A stretch of DNA of 64,000 nucleotides from CAYXXZ01 sp050175615 (lineage in GTDB: Bacteria > Pseudomonadota > Gammaproteobacteria > Pseudomonadales > Porticoccaceae). The stretch spans positions 1-64,000 of the forward strand of contig JBFXIU010000001.1 in the NCBI GenBank assembly GCA_050175615.1, in the 5' to 3' direction. Below, one piece after another: positions 32,559 through 41,673 of the stretch. The notes under the pieces are model-generated. The model had not been told where the DNA came from. It saw nothing but the letters and a program-made list of their open reading frames with translations, and ran no database searches. Position 1 is the first letter of the stretch. Each line of letters starts with the position of its first letter. The position numbers and the translations under genes are program-made.

Positions 32559-35278
32559 GGCGATTTCCGGGTGTTCAACAAGCGCAGGCGCAGCTGTTTT
32601 TCAAGCTCAATAATCACAAATAAAGCAATACCAACAGCGACAATCAGCAAGCCGTCGTTAAATGCCACGGGTTCAGTGACAAAAACGTTTTGAAGAAAGG
32701 GAACATAGGTCATGGCGAATTGAGCCAGAGTAACAATAATCACCGTTAGCCAAACTGTGGCGGTGCCGCGCGCTGCCTTCCATGTCAGCGATGTACCGTA
32801 AATATTGCGCACAAAAAACAGGAAAAAAATCTCCATCACCACCAGGGTGTTGACCACCAGGGTTCGCGCCAGTTCCAGGGAATACCCCTGGGCAATGGCG
32901 TAGTTGTAAATGCCAAAAACACCGCCGACAAAGAGCACCGCTGTCAGCAAAATTTGCCACGCCAGAATAGCGGAGAGAATAGGTTCGTTGCGCGGCCGCG
33001 GCGGGCGACGCATGGTGTTTTCTTCTGTGGGTTCAAACGCCAGGGCGATGCCGAGGGTAATCGCTGTGATCAGGTTGACCCACAGAATCTGAATGGGGGT
33101 TATCGGCAGGGTCATGCCCATGAGCAGGGCGATGATAATGGTCATGGCTTCGCCGGCGTTGGTGGGCAGCGTCCAGGTGATGACTTTTTTCAGGTTGTCA
33201 TAAACCGTGCGCCCTTCACGGATTGCCGCCGCGATGGAGGCGAAATTGTCATCCGCCAGCACCAGTTCGGAAGCCTCCTTGGCCGCTTCGCTGCCCTTTT
33301 TGCCCATAGCGATACCGGCGTCGGCGCGTTTGAGGGCGGGGGCGTCGTTGACCCCGTCGCCGGTCATGGCAACCACAAGGTTGTGTGCCTGTAGCGCCGT
33401 GACCAGGCGCAATTTATGCTCCGGGCTGGTGCGGGCAAAAATATCGCAATCCAGCACCTGATCGCGCAAGGCGTCGTCGTCCAGGGTGTCGAGCTCGGCG
33501 CCGGTGAGCACCCTGCCGGGGTTGGCAAGGCCGATCTGGCGGCCAATGGCCGCTGCAGTGCCGCTGTGGTCGCCGGTGATCATTTTGACGCGAATACCGG
33601 CGCGCTGGCATTCGGCTACAGCTTCAATGGCCTCAGGGCGGGGAGGGTCGATCATTCCCGTCATGGCGATAAGGGTCAGCCCTTTTGCCACATTGGTGTG
33701 CTCCAGCATCGTATGTTGAGGGCTTAGGGGTTTGGCGGCAAAAGCCAATACCCGCTGACCCTGGGAGGCGATCATTTCCGCCTGTCGCTGCCAGTAATCC
33801 ATATCCAGTGGTTCGGTGACTTCCTCGCCACAGCGTTGATTTCCACACATGGTAAGAATTTGCTCAGGTGCTCCCTTGACGAAAATAAAGGCGTGGTTGT
33901 CGTGGTCGTGATGGAGGGTGGCCATGAAGCGATGTCGGGCATCAAAGGGAATGGCGTCCGTTCGCGGCCAGTGGTTGCGAGTCGCACTGGCGTCGGCGTC
34001 GATCTTGCCGGCAAAACTGAGCAGGGCACCTTCCATGGGATCCCCTTCCACCGTCCACTGGCTGTGGTGATGGTGGAGATCGGCATCGTTGCAGAGCACG
34101 CAGGCGCGCGCCAGCTCATCGAGAATCGCGTGTTCGCCGGGATTCACCTCTGTGTCGTTAAGGTGCACGGCGCCCTTGGGCTCATAGCCGACGCCATCCA
34201 GGGTAAAACAGCGATCGTGGGTCAGCACCGAGGCAACCATCATCTCGTTGCGGGTCAGGGTGCCGGTTTTGTCGGTGCAGATAACAGAAACCGACCCCAG
34301 GGTTTCGATGGCGGGAAGACGCCGGACAATGGCATTGCGGCGCGCCATAGCCTGGACACCAATGGCGAGGGTAATGGTGAGTACGGCGGGAAGCCCTTCG
34401 GGAATGGCGGCCACAGACAAGCCGACAACAGCCATAAACAGCAGGTCGAAATCCATGGCGGCGACAAAATAGCCAAAGGCCAGCAACAGCAGGGCGGCGA
34501 CGAGAATCAATGTGGTCAGCCATTTGGCAAAAACCGCCATTTGCTCCACCAACGGTGTGGTGAGCACATCGACCTCTGCAAGCAGACCGCTAATGCGGCC
34601 AATTTCAGTGGCGGCGCCAGTGGAAACCACTACGCCCTTGCCCTGGCCGGTGGTGACCAGGGTGCCGGAATAGGCCATGCAGGTTCTGTCTCCTATGGCG
34701 GCCTCCTCGCTGACGGGCTGAGAATCCTTTTCCACGGGCACAGATTCGCCGGTCAGTATGGCCTCCTGTACGGACAGGCCGTGAGCCTGAAGCAGGCGCA
34801 AGTCTGCCGGCACTTTGTCACCCGCTTCAAGCAAGACAATGTCGCCGGGAACCAGGTTGTCGCCTTCGACGCTGCGACGATTGCCATCCCGGACAACAGA
34901 AGCTTTTGGAGCCAACATCTGGCGAATGGCGTCGATAGCTTTTTCCGCCTTGCCTTCCTGAACAAAGCCGATGATGCCGTTGGCGACCACCACGGCAACA
35001 ATGACAAGGGTATCGACAAGATGGCCGAGGAGTGCGGTGATGGTGGCGGCAACCAGCAACACATAGATGAGAATATTGTGGAAATGAAGCAGAAAGCGCA
35101 CCACGGCACTGCGGCGTGGCGGTTCCGGCAGGCGGTTGAATCCGCTCGCTGCCAGGCGGGTTTCCGCTTCCGCCTGGGTCAATCCGTAGTCTGTGGTGGC
35201 AAGGGCGTCGAGGACAGCATCAGCAGCTTGATTGTGGTAACTGGCGCCCTCGGCCTGTCCGCGATTTTTCTGCGCCAT
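32555..35278 (-). CDS. P-type cation-transporting ATPase (P2-like)
   Basis: A 907-residue P-type ATPase with the N-terminal cation ATPase domain, the LTGESVPVEK actuator motif, phosphorylation site DKTGTLT, KGAPEQIL nucleotide site and MTGDGVNDAPALKRADAGIAMG hinge. M4 has the P2-type PEGLP and M5 has NAGE, as in Ca2+ pumps. M6 reads NLITAITLG, where SERCA has NxxTD, so one Ca2+ ligand (Asp) is Ala. The ion is therefore uncertain; Ca2+, Na+, K+ or H+ are all possible. A His4 run and HHDHDNH lie in the nucleotide domain. ATG 35278 is preferred over the upstream frame, which enters the stress-protein gene. Confidence 0.92.
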   Translation of the reverse strand: MAQKNRGQAEGASYHNQAADAVLDALATTDYGLTQAEAETRLAASGFNRLPEPPRRSAVVRFLLHFHNILIYVLLVAATITALLGHLVDTLVIVAVVVANGIIGFVQEGKAEKAIDAIRQMLAPKASVVRDGNRRSVEGDNLVPGDIVLLEAGDKVPADLRLLQAHGLSVQEAILTGESVPVEKDSQPVSEEAAIGDRTCMAYSGTLVTTGQGKGVVVSTGAATEIGRISGLLAEVDVLTTPLVEQMAVFAKWLTTLILVAALLLLAFGYFVAAMDFDLLFMAVVGLSVAAIPEGLPAVLTITLAIGVQAMARRNAIVRRLPAIETLGSVSVICTDKTGTLTRNEMMVASVLTHDRCFTLDGVGYEPKGAVHLNDTEVNPGEHAILDELARACVLCNDADLHHHHSQWTVEGDPMEGALLSFAGKIDADASATRNHWPRTDAIPFDARHRFMATLHHDHDNHAFIFVKGAPEQILTMCGNQRCGEEVTEPLDMDYWQRQAEMIASQGQRVLAFAAKPLSPQHTMLEHTNVAKGLTLIAMTGMIDPPRPEAIEAVAECQRAGIRVKMITGDHSGTAAAIGRQIGLANPGRVLTGAELDTLDDDALRDQVLDCDIFARTSPEHKLRLVTALQAHNLVVAMTGDGVNDAPALKRADAGIAMGKKGSEAAKEASELVLADDNFASIAAAIREGRTVYDNLKKVITWTLPTNAGEAMTIIIALLMGMTLPITPIQILWVNLITAITLGIALAFEPTEENTMRRPPRPRNEPILSAILAWQILLTAVLFVGGVFGIYNYAIAQGYSLELARTLVVNTLVVMEIFFLFFVRNIYGTSLTWKAARGTATVWLTVIIVTLAQFAMTYVPFLQNVFVTEPVAFNDGLLIVAVGIALFVIIELEKQLRLRLLNTRKSP

Positions 35279-35280
35279 GG

Positions 35281-36219
35281 TCAATAGGCGGTTATTGGCG
35301 AGACAAAACCATTGGGTTTGGTCGCCAGCAGGGAGCATTTAAGCTCCTGAATCAGGTTCTCAGCGGTGTTGCCCATGATAAATCCGGGAATACCCGTTCT
35401 CGCCACTGTGCCCATCACCAAAATATCGATTTTTTGTTTGCTGACAAATTCCGGAATAATCGTTTCTGGCCTGCCGCGGAGATGGTGAGTTTGGGTTTTA
35501 ACGTTGAGTCCGGCCTTGTCGATTAAGGTGTCGAGCGCCTGGCGATGGTTTTGGCGAATGCCGACCACTGCTTCAAAGACCTTGTCTTCCGGGATGCTGC
35601 CAAAGGGATTGTTGCGTAGAAAGCCTTCGTACTCACAGTCCCAGCAGGACACGATATCCAGTTCTCCGCTGCAGGTTGACGACAGCGAACCCGCCAGCGC
35701 CAGCAGGCTCAGGGCAAGATCATTTGCAGTTTGTTCATGACCCTCCGGGTCAATGGCAACCGCGACGCGGATATGATCCCGGGAGCGGGCGATGGGTCTG
35801 GCAAGCCACAGGGGGCAGGGGCACTTGCGCAGCAGTTCCATATCGAGCGCCTTGAAACCCTTGCCGCCATTGACGGCTTCAGCACTTTTGATGACCAGGT
35901 CGTGCTGATCGCGCAGCACCTGACGGATAATCTGTACTTCAGGAATGGTGGTGCCTTCGATGGTGACAGATACCTGAATATTCAGCTCGCCACGGTTAAG
36001 GGTTGCATAGCTGCTGCGAGCGGTTTGCTGAATACCCTCTTCGAGATGGGTTTCCCACTGTCCCAGGTACTCCTTGAGTTCTTCGGGCAGCTGCGGGTAA
36101 ATGATCATTATTTTCAGGGCTGCTTTGTTGTTGCTGGCGAGACTAAGCGCCTGCTTCAGACTTTCCGTTTCGTCCTCGATGCCTTTGCTGACGAAAAGAA
36201 TATTTCGAAAACGGTTCAT
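35281..36219 (-). CDS. Tandem universal stress protein (UspE-like)
   Basis: A 312-residue protein with two UspA domains (about residues 1-145 and 148-305). The second ends with the ATP-binding signature LVMGTVARTGIPGFIMGNTAENLI (G-2x-G-9x-G-S/T type). The first domain lacks a clear glycine loop and may be structural. The gene ends 2 bases before the P-type ATPase start and leads a tightly spaced seven-gene run down to the porin gene. Usp proteins often sit with ion transporters, and a regulatory role is inferred. Confidence 0.9.
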   Translation of the reverse strand: MNRFRNILFVSKGIEDETESLKQALSLASNNKAALKIMIIYPQLPEELKEYLGQWETHLEEGIQQTARSSYATLNRGELNIQVSVTIEGTTIPEVQIIRQVLRDQHDLVIKSAEAVNGGKGFKALDMELLRKCPCPLWLARPIARSRDHIRVAVAIDPEGHEQTANDLALSLLALAGSLSSTCSGELDIVSCWDCEYEGFLRNNPFGSIPEDKVFEAVVGIRQNHRQALDTLIDKAGLNVKTQTHHLRGRPETIIPEFVSKQKIDILVMGTVARTGIPGFIMGNTAENLIQELKCSLLATKPNGFVSPITAY

Positions 36220-36330
36220 GGTGCCTCCATGTTCAATGCACTGATATTGTACTTAAAGCAGAATGTTAGCCCTCGCTGAGTGAAAGCTAACCCTTTCCAG
36301 ATCAAGAGAACCTGATTTAGCGTATCGAGG

Positions 36331-38025
36331 CTAATACAAACATAACAGCAGATAAACGACAAGCAATACCACCACCCAGGTGACCATACTGCCCGTGGGC
36401 CAGGTGCGGGCGAGCATGCCGTCAGGGCCGTGATGTTTGCCGACATAAGCGCCGAGGAAATTCAACCCGCGACTGGCGTAGTGGCGCACCAGGCGATCCA
36501 ATTGCCAGAGGCCAGCAAAGGTTTTGCCCGCCAGGCTCGAACCCAGACGACGGTAGAGCCAATCGCTGTCGAGGTTGGTGGAAGGCAATTCTGGCGGGTA
36601 CATGCCGCGCAGATTGAGCCAGACAAACGCCAGGGCAGAGAAAAACAGCAACTGGGTTTGCGCCAGCACATGGGTGGCGTCGTAGGGATTGTAGCCGGTG
36701 TCGTAGGGCAGCAGCTGGTAGAGCACCTGCGGGAACACACCGATGGTAATACAGAGCGCAGCGGCAATGGTCATCGCCACCAGCATATTGAGGGGCGGCT
36801 CTTTGGCGCGAATGCCCGAATCGTGGCCAAAAAAGGCAAAGTAGGGAATCTTGATGCCGGCATGGTGGAAAACCCCGGCGGAGGCAAACAACAGCATCAG
36901 CCAGATCCAGTTGTAGTCGTTATTGAGGGCGGCGCTCATCACCATGGATTTGCTGACAAAACCGCTGAACAGCGGGAAGGCGGAAATGGAGGCAGCACCG
37001 ATAATACAGAGAATCGTGGTTTTGGGCATGGTTTTGTACAGCCCGCCCAGTTCCGAACCGTTAATGCGCCCGGTGACATGGAGCACCGCGCCCATGGACA
37101 TAAACAGCAAACCTTTGAAGATCACATCATTAAAGGCATGGGCGACAGCACCGTTGATGGCCAGGGCTGTGCCTATGCCTATGCCCACCACCATAAATCC
37201 CAGCTGGTTGATGAGGCTGTAGGCGAGAACCCGGCGCAGGTCGTTTTCGATAACGGCGAAGAAAATCGGAAAGCAGGTCATGGCCGCACCGATGTAAACC
37301 AGCAGTTCGGTGCCCGGATAGCCCCGCGCCAGGGCGTAAATCGCCACCTTGGTGGTAAAGGCGCTGAGAAAGACGGTGCCGGTGGGGGTGGACTCCGGGT
37401 AGGCGTCGGTGAGCCAATTGTGGAGAAAGGGAAACCCGCACTTGATGCCAAAAGCGATAAAAATCAGCCAGCCGTGAATGCCTTCAAGTCCAATCTGGTC
37501 AAAGGCGAGGGAGTTGCCGCCGTAGCTGTAGGCAATAATCCCCGCCAACAACAGCAGGCCGGACAAAACCTGAATCAGCAGATAGCGCACACCGGCATGG
37601 TACGAGCGCGATGTCCGTCGCGCCCACACCAGAAATACCGAGGTGAGGGCGAGCAGTTCCCAAAACAGGAAAAGACTGAGCAAATCCCCCGCAAAAACAG
37701 CGCCCAGGGCGCTGCCGGCGTAAAGCAGGCTGGCGGTTTGCTGGAGTCTGTCCTTGACGTGGAGGGAGTAAATAATGGCGATGAGGGCGGCAATATGAAA
37801 CAGATAGCCAAACAGCAGCGCCAGTCTGTCGGCGCGGAACAGGCTCAACTCAAAATCGAGGAAGCTCAGCAACCAATAGTTGCCTTCCGGAGTCAGCCAG
37901 AGATTGATGCCCCCCAGTACGGGCGCCGCCAGCATCACCGCCGCTCTGATCCAGCCGCGGCTGAAGGCGGCCAGTAAAGCGGCTATGTAAAAAATGACAA
38001 AAGGCGGTAAATCAATGGCGGCCAT
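36331..38025 (-). CDS. Proton-conducting membrane subunit, NuoL/MrpA-D-like (third large subunit of an Mrp-type complex)
   Basis: A 564-residue protein with about fourteen helices and the proton-channel core (PF00361). The key charged helix signatures are in LFLFWELLALTSVF, FGIKCGFPFLHNWLTDAYPESTPTGTVFLSAFTTKVAIYAL and LINQLGFMVVGIGIG. The C-terminus adds one extra helix after a long soluble part (RRLGSSLAGKTFAGLWQLDRLVRHY), resembling the extended tail of NuoL. ATG 38025 has GGAGA 5 bases upstream; ATG 38037 with GGAGG is an equal alternative. It follows the small two-helix gene with a short overlap and is the last gene of the Mrp-like group. Confidence 0.88.
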   Translation of the reverse strand: MAAIDLPPFVIFYIAALLAAFSRGWIRAAVMLAAPVLGGINLWLTPEGNYWLLSFLDFELSLFRADRLALLFGYLFHIAALIAIIYSLHVKDRLQQTASLLYAGSALGAVFAGDLLSLFLFWELLALTSVFLVWARRTSRSYHAGVRYLLIQVLSGLLLLAGIIAYSYGGNSLAFDQIGLEGIHGWLIFIAFGIKCGFPFLHNWLTDAYPESTPTGTVFLSAFTTKVAIYALARGYPGTELLVYIGAAMTCFPIFFAVIENDLRRVLAYSLINQLGFMVVGIGIGTALAINGAVAHAFNDVIFKGLLFMSMGAVLHVTGRINGSELGGLYKTMPKTTILCIIGAASISAFPLFSGFVSKSMVMSAALNNDYNWIWLMLLFASAGVFHHAGIKIPYFAFFGHDSGIRAKEPPLNMLVAMTIAAALCITIGVFPQVLYQLLPYDTGYNPYDATHVLAQTQLLFFSALAFVWLNLRGMYPPELPSTNLDSDWLYRRLGSSLAGKTFAGLWQLDRLVRHYASRGLNFLGAYVGKHHGPDGMLARTWPTGSMVTWVVVLLVVYLLLCLY

Positions 38026-38335
38026 GATTGTCTCCATGATGACTGCCTCCATTCTGCTGGCGTTTATCGTCTTCAGCCGCTTGCTCGAAGCGATCGTAAT
38101 AGTGCTCGTCCCTCATCAGGATTTTGCGCAGCCACTTGGCCACCAGTACCAGGACGACACAGCCGACGAAACCGTAAAGAGGGTAAAACCCCCAGAGATT
38201 CTCCCAGGGGTGATAAATATGGCGGTTGATCACCACATCTAAAACCAGCAGCAGTCCACAGCAGGTGTAGAGCCCGTAAAGGATTTTTTTGACGTTTTCG
38301 GGTTTGTCGAGGAAATAGCTTTTTTCGGTATTCAC
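38012..38335 (-). CDS. Small two-helix membrane protein of the Mrp-like operon, unknown
   Basis: A 107-residue protein from the GTG at 38335, placed 8 bases after GGAGG and just beyond the stop of the preceding antiporter gene. Two hydrophobic helices (KKILYGLYTCCGLLLVLDVVI and WGFYPLYGFVGCVVLVLVAKWL) are linked by a short polar loop (NRHIYHPWENL). A charged, His-rich C-terminal tail (HHGDNHGRH) follows. I do not recognise the family. Its fixed place between two large proton-channel subunits suggests an accessory or assembly subunit. Confidence 0.8.
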   Translation of the reverse strand: MNTEKSYFLDKPENVKKILYGLYTCCGLLLVLDVVINRHIYHPWENLWGFYPLYGFVGCVVLVLVAKWLRKILMRDEHYYDRFEQAAEDDKRQQNGGSHHGDNHGRH

Positions 38336-38339
38336 GGCA

Positions 38340-39836
38340 TCAGCCTCCAACCATTGCGGCCAGTTCATACAGCGGTTGAGGAAAAACAAACAACAGCACA
38401 CACATCAGGCAGGTAATGACGATGGCGATCAGCGAAGGCAGGGGCGCTTCCTTTATGGCCATAGGCGCAGAGGATACATCGGCGCTGCCAGCGCTGGCGG
38501 GGAAAAACCCTCGCAAGGGAATCGGCAACAGGTAGGCGATATTGAGCAGCGAGCTGATCATCAACACAGCCATCAACAGCCATTGTTGCGCTTCCAGGGT
38601 GCCGAGCATCAAATACCATTTACTCCAGGTGCCGCCAGTGGGAGGCAGGCCGATAATGCTCAGGGAAGCGATAAAAAAGGCCGCCATGGTTATCGGCATT
38701 TGCCGCCCCAATCCGCCCATCTGGCTGATTTCTGTTTTGTGGCTGGCCACGAGAATGGCGCCTGCGCAAAAAAACAGGGTGATCTTGGCAAATGCGTGCA
38801 TGGCGATATGCATGGCGCTTGCGGTTACGCCCGCGCTGGTGGCGAGCAGTACGCCGAGGCTGATATAGCCGAGCTGGCTGACGGTGGAGTAGGCCAGCCG
38901 CGCTTTGAGATTGTCCTGCTGCATGGCCACCAGAGAGGCGGCGAGGATGGTAAACGCAACCACATAGAGTAAAAATTCGGTGGCAGCGATACTGTTGAGG
39001 CTGTCGAGACCAAAAATAAACACACAGACTTTGATGAGGGTGAATACCCCGGCCTTGACCACAGCCACGGCATGGAGCAGGGCGCTAACGGGGGTGGGAG
39101 CAACCATGGCGGCGGGCAGCCAGCGGTGAAAAGGCATAACCGCGGCCTTGCCTATACCGAAAACAAAAAGCACCAGCAATGCTGACAACAGCATTGGCGA
39201 GACAGTACCGGGGAAAATACCGCCGGATGTGAAGCTGAGGGTGCCAGCCACCGCCCAGGTGCCAATGAGGGCGGGCAGGAAAAGTACCACCGAGGTGCCC
39301 AGGAGGATATTCAGGTAGGTGCGCCCCCCCCGCCGCCCCTTGTCGGTGCCTGCGTGGGTCACCAGGGGGTAAGTGGAAAGGGTGAGAACTTCGTAAAAAA
39401 TAAACAGGGTAAACAGGTTTTCAGCAAAAGCGATCGCCATAACCGCTGCGATGGCGATGGCGAAAAAACTGTAAAACCGGGTTTGGTTTTTCTCGCCGTG
39501 GCCGCGCATGTAGCCGATGGCATAGAGGGTGGTGACAAACCAGAGGAAACTGGCAATCAGGGCAAATAACAGCCCCAGGGCATCGGCTTTAAAGCGGATA
39601 TTCAGTCCTGGCAGCAGTTCTATCCAGGTGGCGCTGGCAACGTCCCCTGACATGAAGCCCTGATAAAGGTGCCACACCAGGGCAAAAAGAAGTGCGCTGG
39701 CCACCAGGGATACGGCTTCGCGAATATTGGGCTTCTGGCCGGTGGCGAGGATGCCGACAACGGCGACCAGGGGCAGGACGATGATCGCCTGCATGACCAG
39801 ATTCAAATTCATAGCAGTAAAAACGGGAAGGTTCAT
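38340..39836 (-). CDS. Proton-conducting membrane subunit, MrpD/NuoN-like (second large subunit)
   Basis: A 498-residue, roughly fourteen-helix PF00361 protein. Channel signatures are LFIFYEVLTLSTYPLV (Glu on helix 5), GKAAVMPFHRWLPAAMVAPTPVSALLHAVAVVKAGVF (Lys and His on helices 7-8) and DNLKARLAYSTVSQLGY. This resembles the N-terminal domain of MrpA more than a housekeeping NuoN. It overlaps the preceding mrpD by 4 bases. With the DUF4040-MbhE part encoded separately upstream, it may supply the missing large domain of MrpA. Confidence 0.88.
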   Translation of the reverse strand: MNLPVFTAMNLNLVMQAIIVLPLVAVVGILATGQKPNIREAVSLVASALLFALVWHLYQGFMSGDVASATWIELLPGLNIRFKADALGLLFALIASFLWFVTTLYAIGYMRGHGEKNQTRFYSFFAIAIAAVMAIAFAENLFTLFIFYEVLTLSTYPLVTHAGTDKGRRGGRTYLNILLGTSVVLFLPALIGTWAVAGTLSFTSGGIFPGTVSPMLLSALLVLFVFGIGKAAVMPFHRWLPAAMVAPTPVSALLHAVAVVKAGVFTLIKVCVFIFGLDSLNSIAATEFLLYVVAFTILAASLVAMQQDNLKARLAYSTVSQLGYISLGVLLATSAGVTASAMHIAMHAFAKITLFFCAGAILVASHKTEISQMGGLGRQMPITMAAFFIASLSIIGLPPTGGTWSKWYLMLGTLEAQQWLLMAVLMISSLLNIAYLLPIPLRGFFPASAGSADVSSAPMAIKEAPLPSLIAIVITCLMCVLLFVFPQPLYELAAMVGG

Positions 39837-41329
39837 TGACCACCTGCCATCAGATAGCTGGCAATCTGAGCGCTGATATCCACGGTGAGTCTGGTATCAA
39901 TGCCGAAGTAGATATTGGCGGCAATCAATATCCAGGCGGGAATCAGCAGGCTAAGGGGCGCCTCGCGGCGCAGGAGCCCTACTTCTGTGTTGTTGGCGTT
40001 CGCTTCAGGGTCGCGAAAATAAGCGGCCTCGATAATGCCCCACACATAGTAGAGAGCCAATATCGAGCCGATCACCACCAGCAGCCCCACAAACCAGAGG
40101 TCGGCGTTAAAGGCCGCCAAAATCAAATGCCATTTGCTGACAAACCCCACGGTGAGAGGTACGCCCACAAGGCTGAGTCCGCCAACCACGATGGCGGCCA
40201 TGGTCATCGGCATGGTTTTGCCGAGGCCGCGAAACGCACGAATATCGACACTGCCAATGCGATAAACAACGGCGGCCAGGGCGAGGAAAAGCGCACCTTT
40301 CATGAGGGCGTGATTAAACAGATGCAGCAATGTCGCCTGGAGACCCAGGGTGGTGCCTATGCCCATGCCGATAATCATGTAACCGATCTGCGCGACACTG
40401 GAGTAGGCAAAAAGTCGCTTGATATTGGGCTGTTGAATGGCAACCAGGGAAGCGACAAAAACCCCCACCAAACCGAGAACGAGAAAAATGCTTTGCAGTG
40501 GCAGCACGGACGTAATGAACGCTGTGCCAAACACCGAATAATCGAGGCGAATCAACAGATAGACGGCAACCTTGGTGGCGGTGGCCGCCAGAAATGCGGT
40601 GACGATGGAAGGCGCGTAGGCGTAGGCATTGGGCAACCACAGGTGCAGCGGAAACAGCGCCAACTTAAGGCAGATGCCAACAACGATAAAGGCAAAGGCG
40701 GTATAGAGGGTTTTTGATGCCCCCAGAGCGGGAATACGAGCAGCCAGATCCGCCATATTCAGAGTGCCGGTGAGGCTGTAAAGAAAACCGATGCCAATAA
40801 GGAAAAATGTCGCGCCGATGGTGCCCACCACCAGATACTGATAGGCCGCCCACAGCGCCCGGCGATCCCGGCCATAGGCAATCAGGGCGTAACTGGCCAG
40901 GGATGAAATCTCAAGAAAGACAAAGACATTGAAAATATCGCCGGTGGCGACAATGCCCAGCAATCCGGCGAGGCACAACAGATAGAGCACATAGAGCAAT
41001 GCCTGCCGGTCGCCCGGCACTTCAACGCTGATGCTGGTATGGGCGGCGAACAGTACCAGCATGCCGATGGTGCTGACAATCAACAGGACATAGGCGGAAA
41101 GCAGGTCGATGCGATACTGGATACCCCAGGGCGCTTCCCAGCCACCAAGATCATAGGTAATGGTTCCCGTTTGCTGAACCTGATAGAGCAGTACCGCGCT
41201 GATGATAAAGGTGGCAACAGCGGCGACACAGGCAAACAGCCAGGCGAGCCTGGCCTTGTTGAGCAGCAGGCCGATGGGGGCGGCGAGGAGCGGGACGATC
41301 ACCTGCAAAATGGCCAAGTGGTTTAGCAC
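39833..41329 (-). CDS. mrpD: Na+/H+ antiporter subunit MrpD
   Basis: A 498-residue proton-channel subunit with the usual MrpD markers: FVFLEISSLASYALIAY, FIVVGICLKLALFPLHLWLPNAYAYAPSIVTAFLAATATKVAVYLL and IKRLFAYSSVAQIGYMIIG. MrpD is one of the two presumed proton paths of Mrp complexes. It overlaps mrpC by 7 bases and the following MrpD-like gene by 4, so the complex is translated as one coupled unit. Confidence 0.92.
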   Translation of the reverse strand: MLNHLAILQVIVPLLAAPIGLLLNKARLAWLFACVAAVATFIISAVLLYQVQQTGTITYDLGGWEAPWGIQYRIDLLSAYVLLIVSTIGMLVLFAAHTSISVEVPGDRQALLYVLYLLCLAGLLGIVATGDIFNVFVFLEISSLASYALIAYGRDRRALWAAYQYLVVGTIGATFFLIGIGFLYSLTGTLNMADLAARIPALGASKTLYTAFAFIVVGICLKLALFPLHLWLPNAYAYAPSIVTAFLAATATKVAVYLLIRLDYSVFGTAFITSVLPLQSIFLVLGLVGVFVASLVAIQQPNIKRLFAYSSVAQIGYMIIGMGIGTTLGLQATLLHLFNHALMKGALFLALAAVVYRIGSVDIRAFRGLGKTMPMTMAAIVVGGLSLVGVPLTVGFVSKWHLILAAFNADLWFVGLLVVIGSILALYYVWGIIEAAYFRDPEANANNTEVGLLRREAPLSLLIPAWILIAANIYFGIDTRLTVDISAQIASYLMAGGQ

Positions 41330-41673
41330 TGGAGGTCTCTCTCCTGTAATTCCTGTTCTTCCACGGTGCCGTAGGCGGCTTTTATTCTCACCACCAGCGA
41401 CAGCGCCAGCGCCATGGTGGCAATGCCGACCACGATGGCGGTGAGAATCAGCACATGGGTGAGGGGGTTTGAATACAGGGTTGCTTCGGGGATAAAAATC
41501 GGCGCCGTGCCGCCGTCGACTTTGCCGACGCTGATATAAAAGATAAAAACCGAGGTTTGGAAAATGTTGAGTCCGATCAGCTTTTTGATCAGGTTGCCCT
41601 GGACGATGACAATATAAAAACCGATCATCATCAGCACAATCACCATCCAGTAATTATATAAATCCATCAACAT
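41323..41673 (-). CDS. mrpC: Na+/H+ antiporter subunit MrpC (NuoK-like)
   Basis: A 116-residue three-helix protein homologous to NuoK: MVIVLMMIGFYIVIVQGNLIKKLIGLNIFQTSVFIFYISVG, then NPLTHVLILTAIVVGIATMALALSLVVRI. The family's conserved membrane Glu near helix 2 is replaced by polar residues (GLNIFQTS), as common in MrpC. ATG 41673 or 41667 can serve as start. It overlaps the upstream fused gene by about 7 bases and mrpD by 7. Confidence 0.92.
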   Translation of the reverse strand: MLMDLYNYWMVIVLMMIGFYIVIVQGNLIKKLIGLNIFQTSVFIFYISVGKVDGGTAPIFIPEATLYSNPLTHVLILTAIVVGIATMALALSLVVRIKAAYGTVEEQELQERDLQC

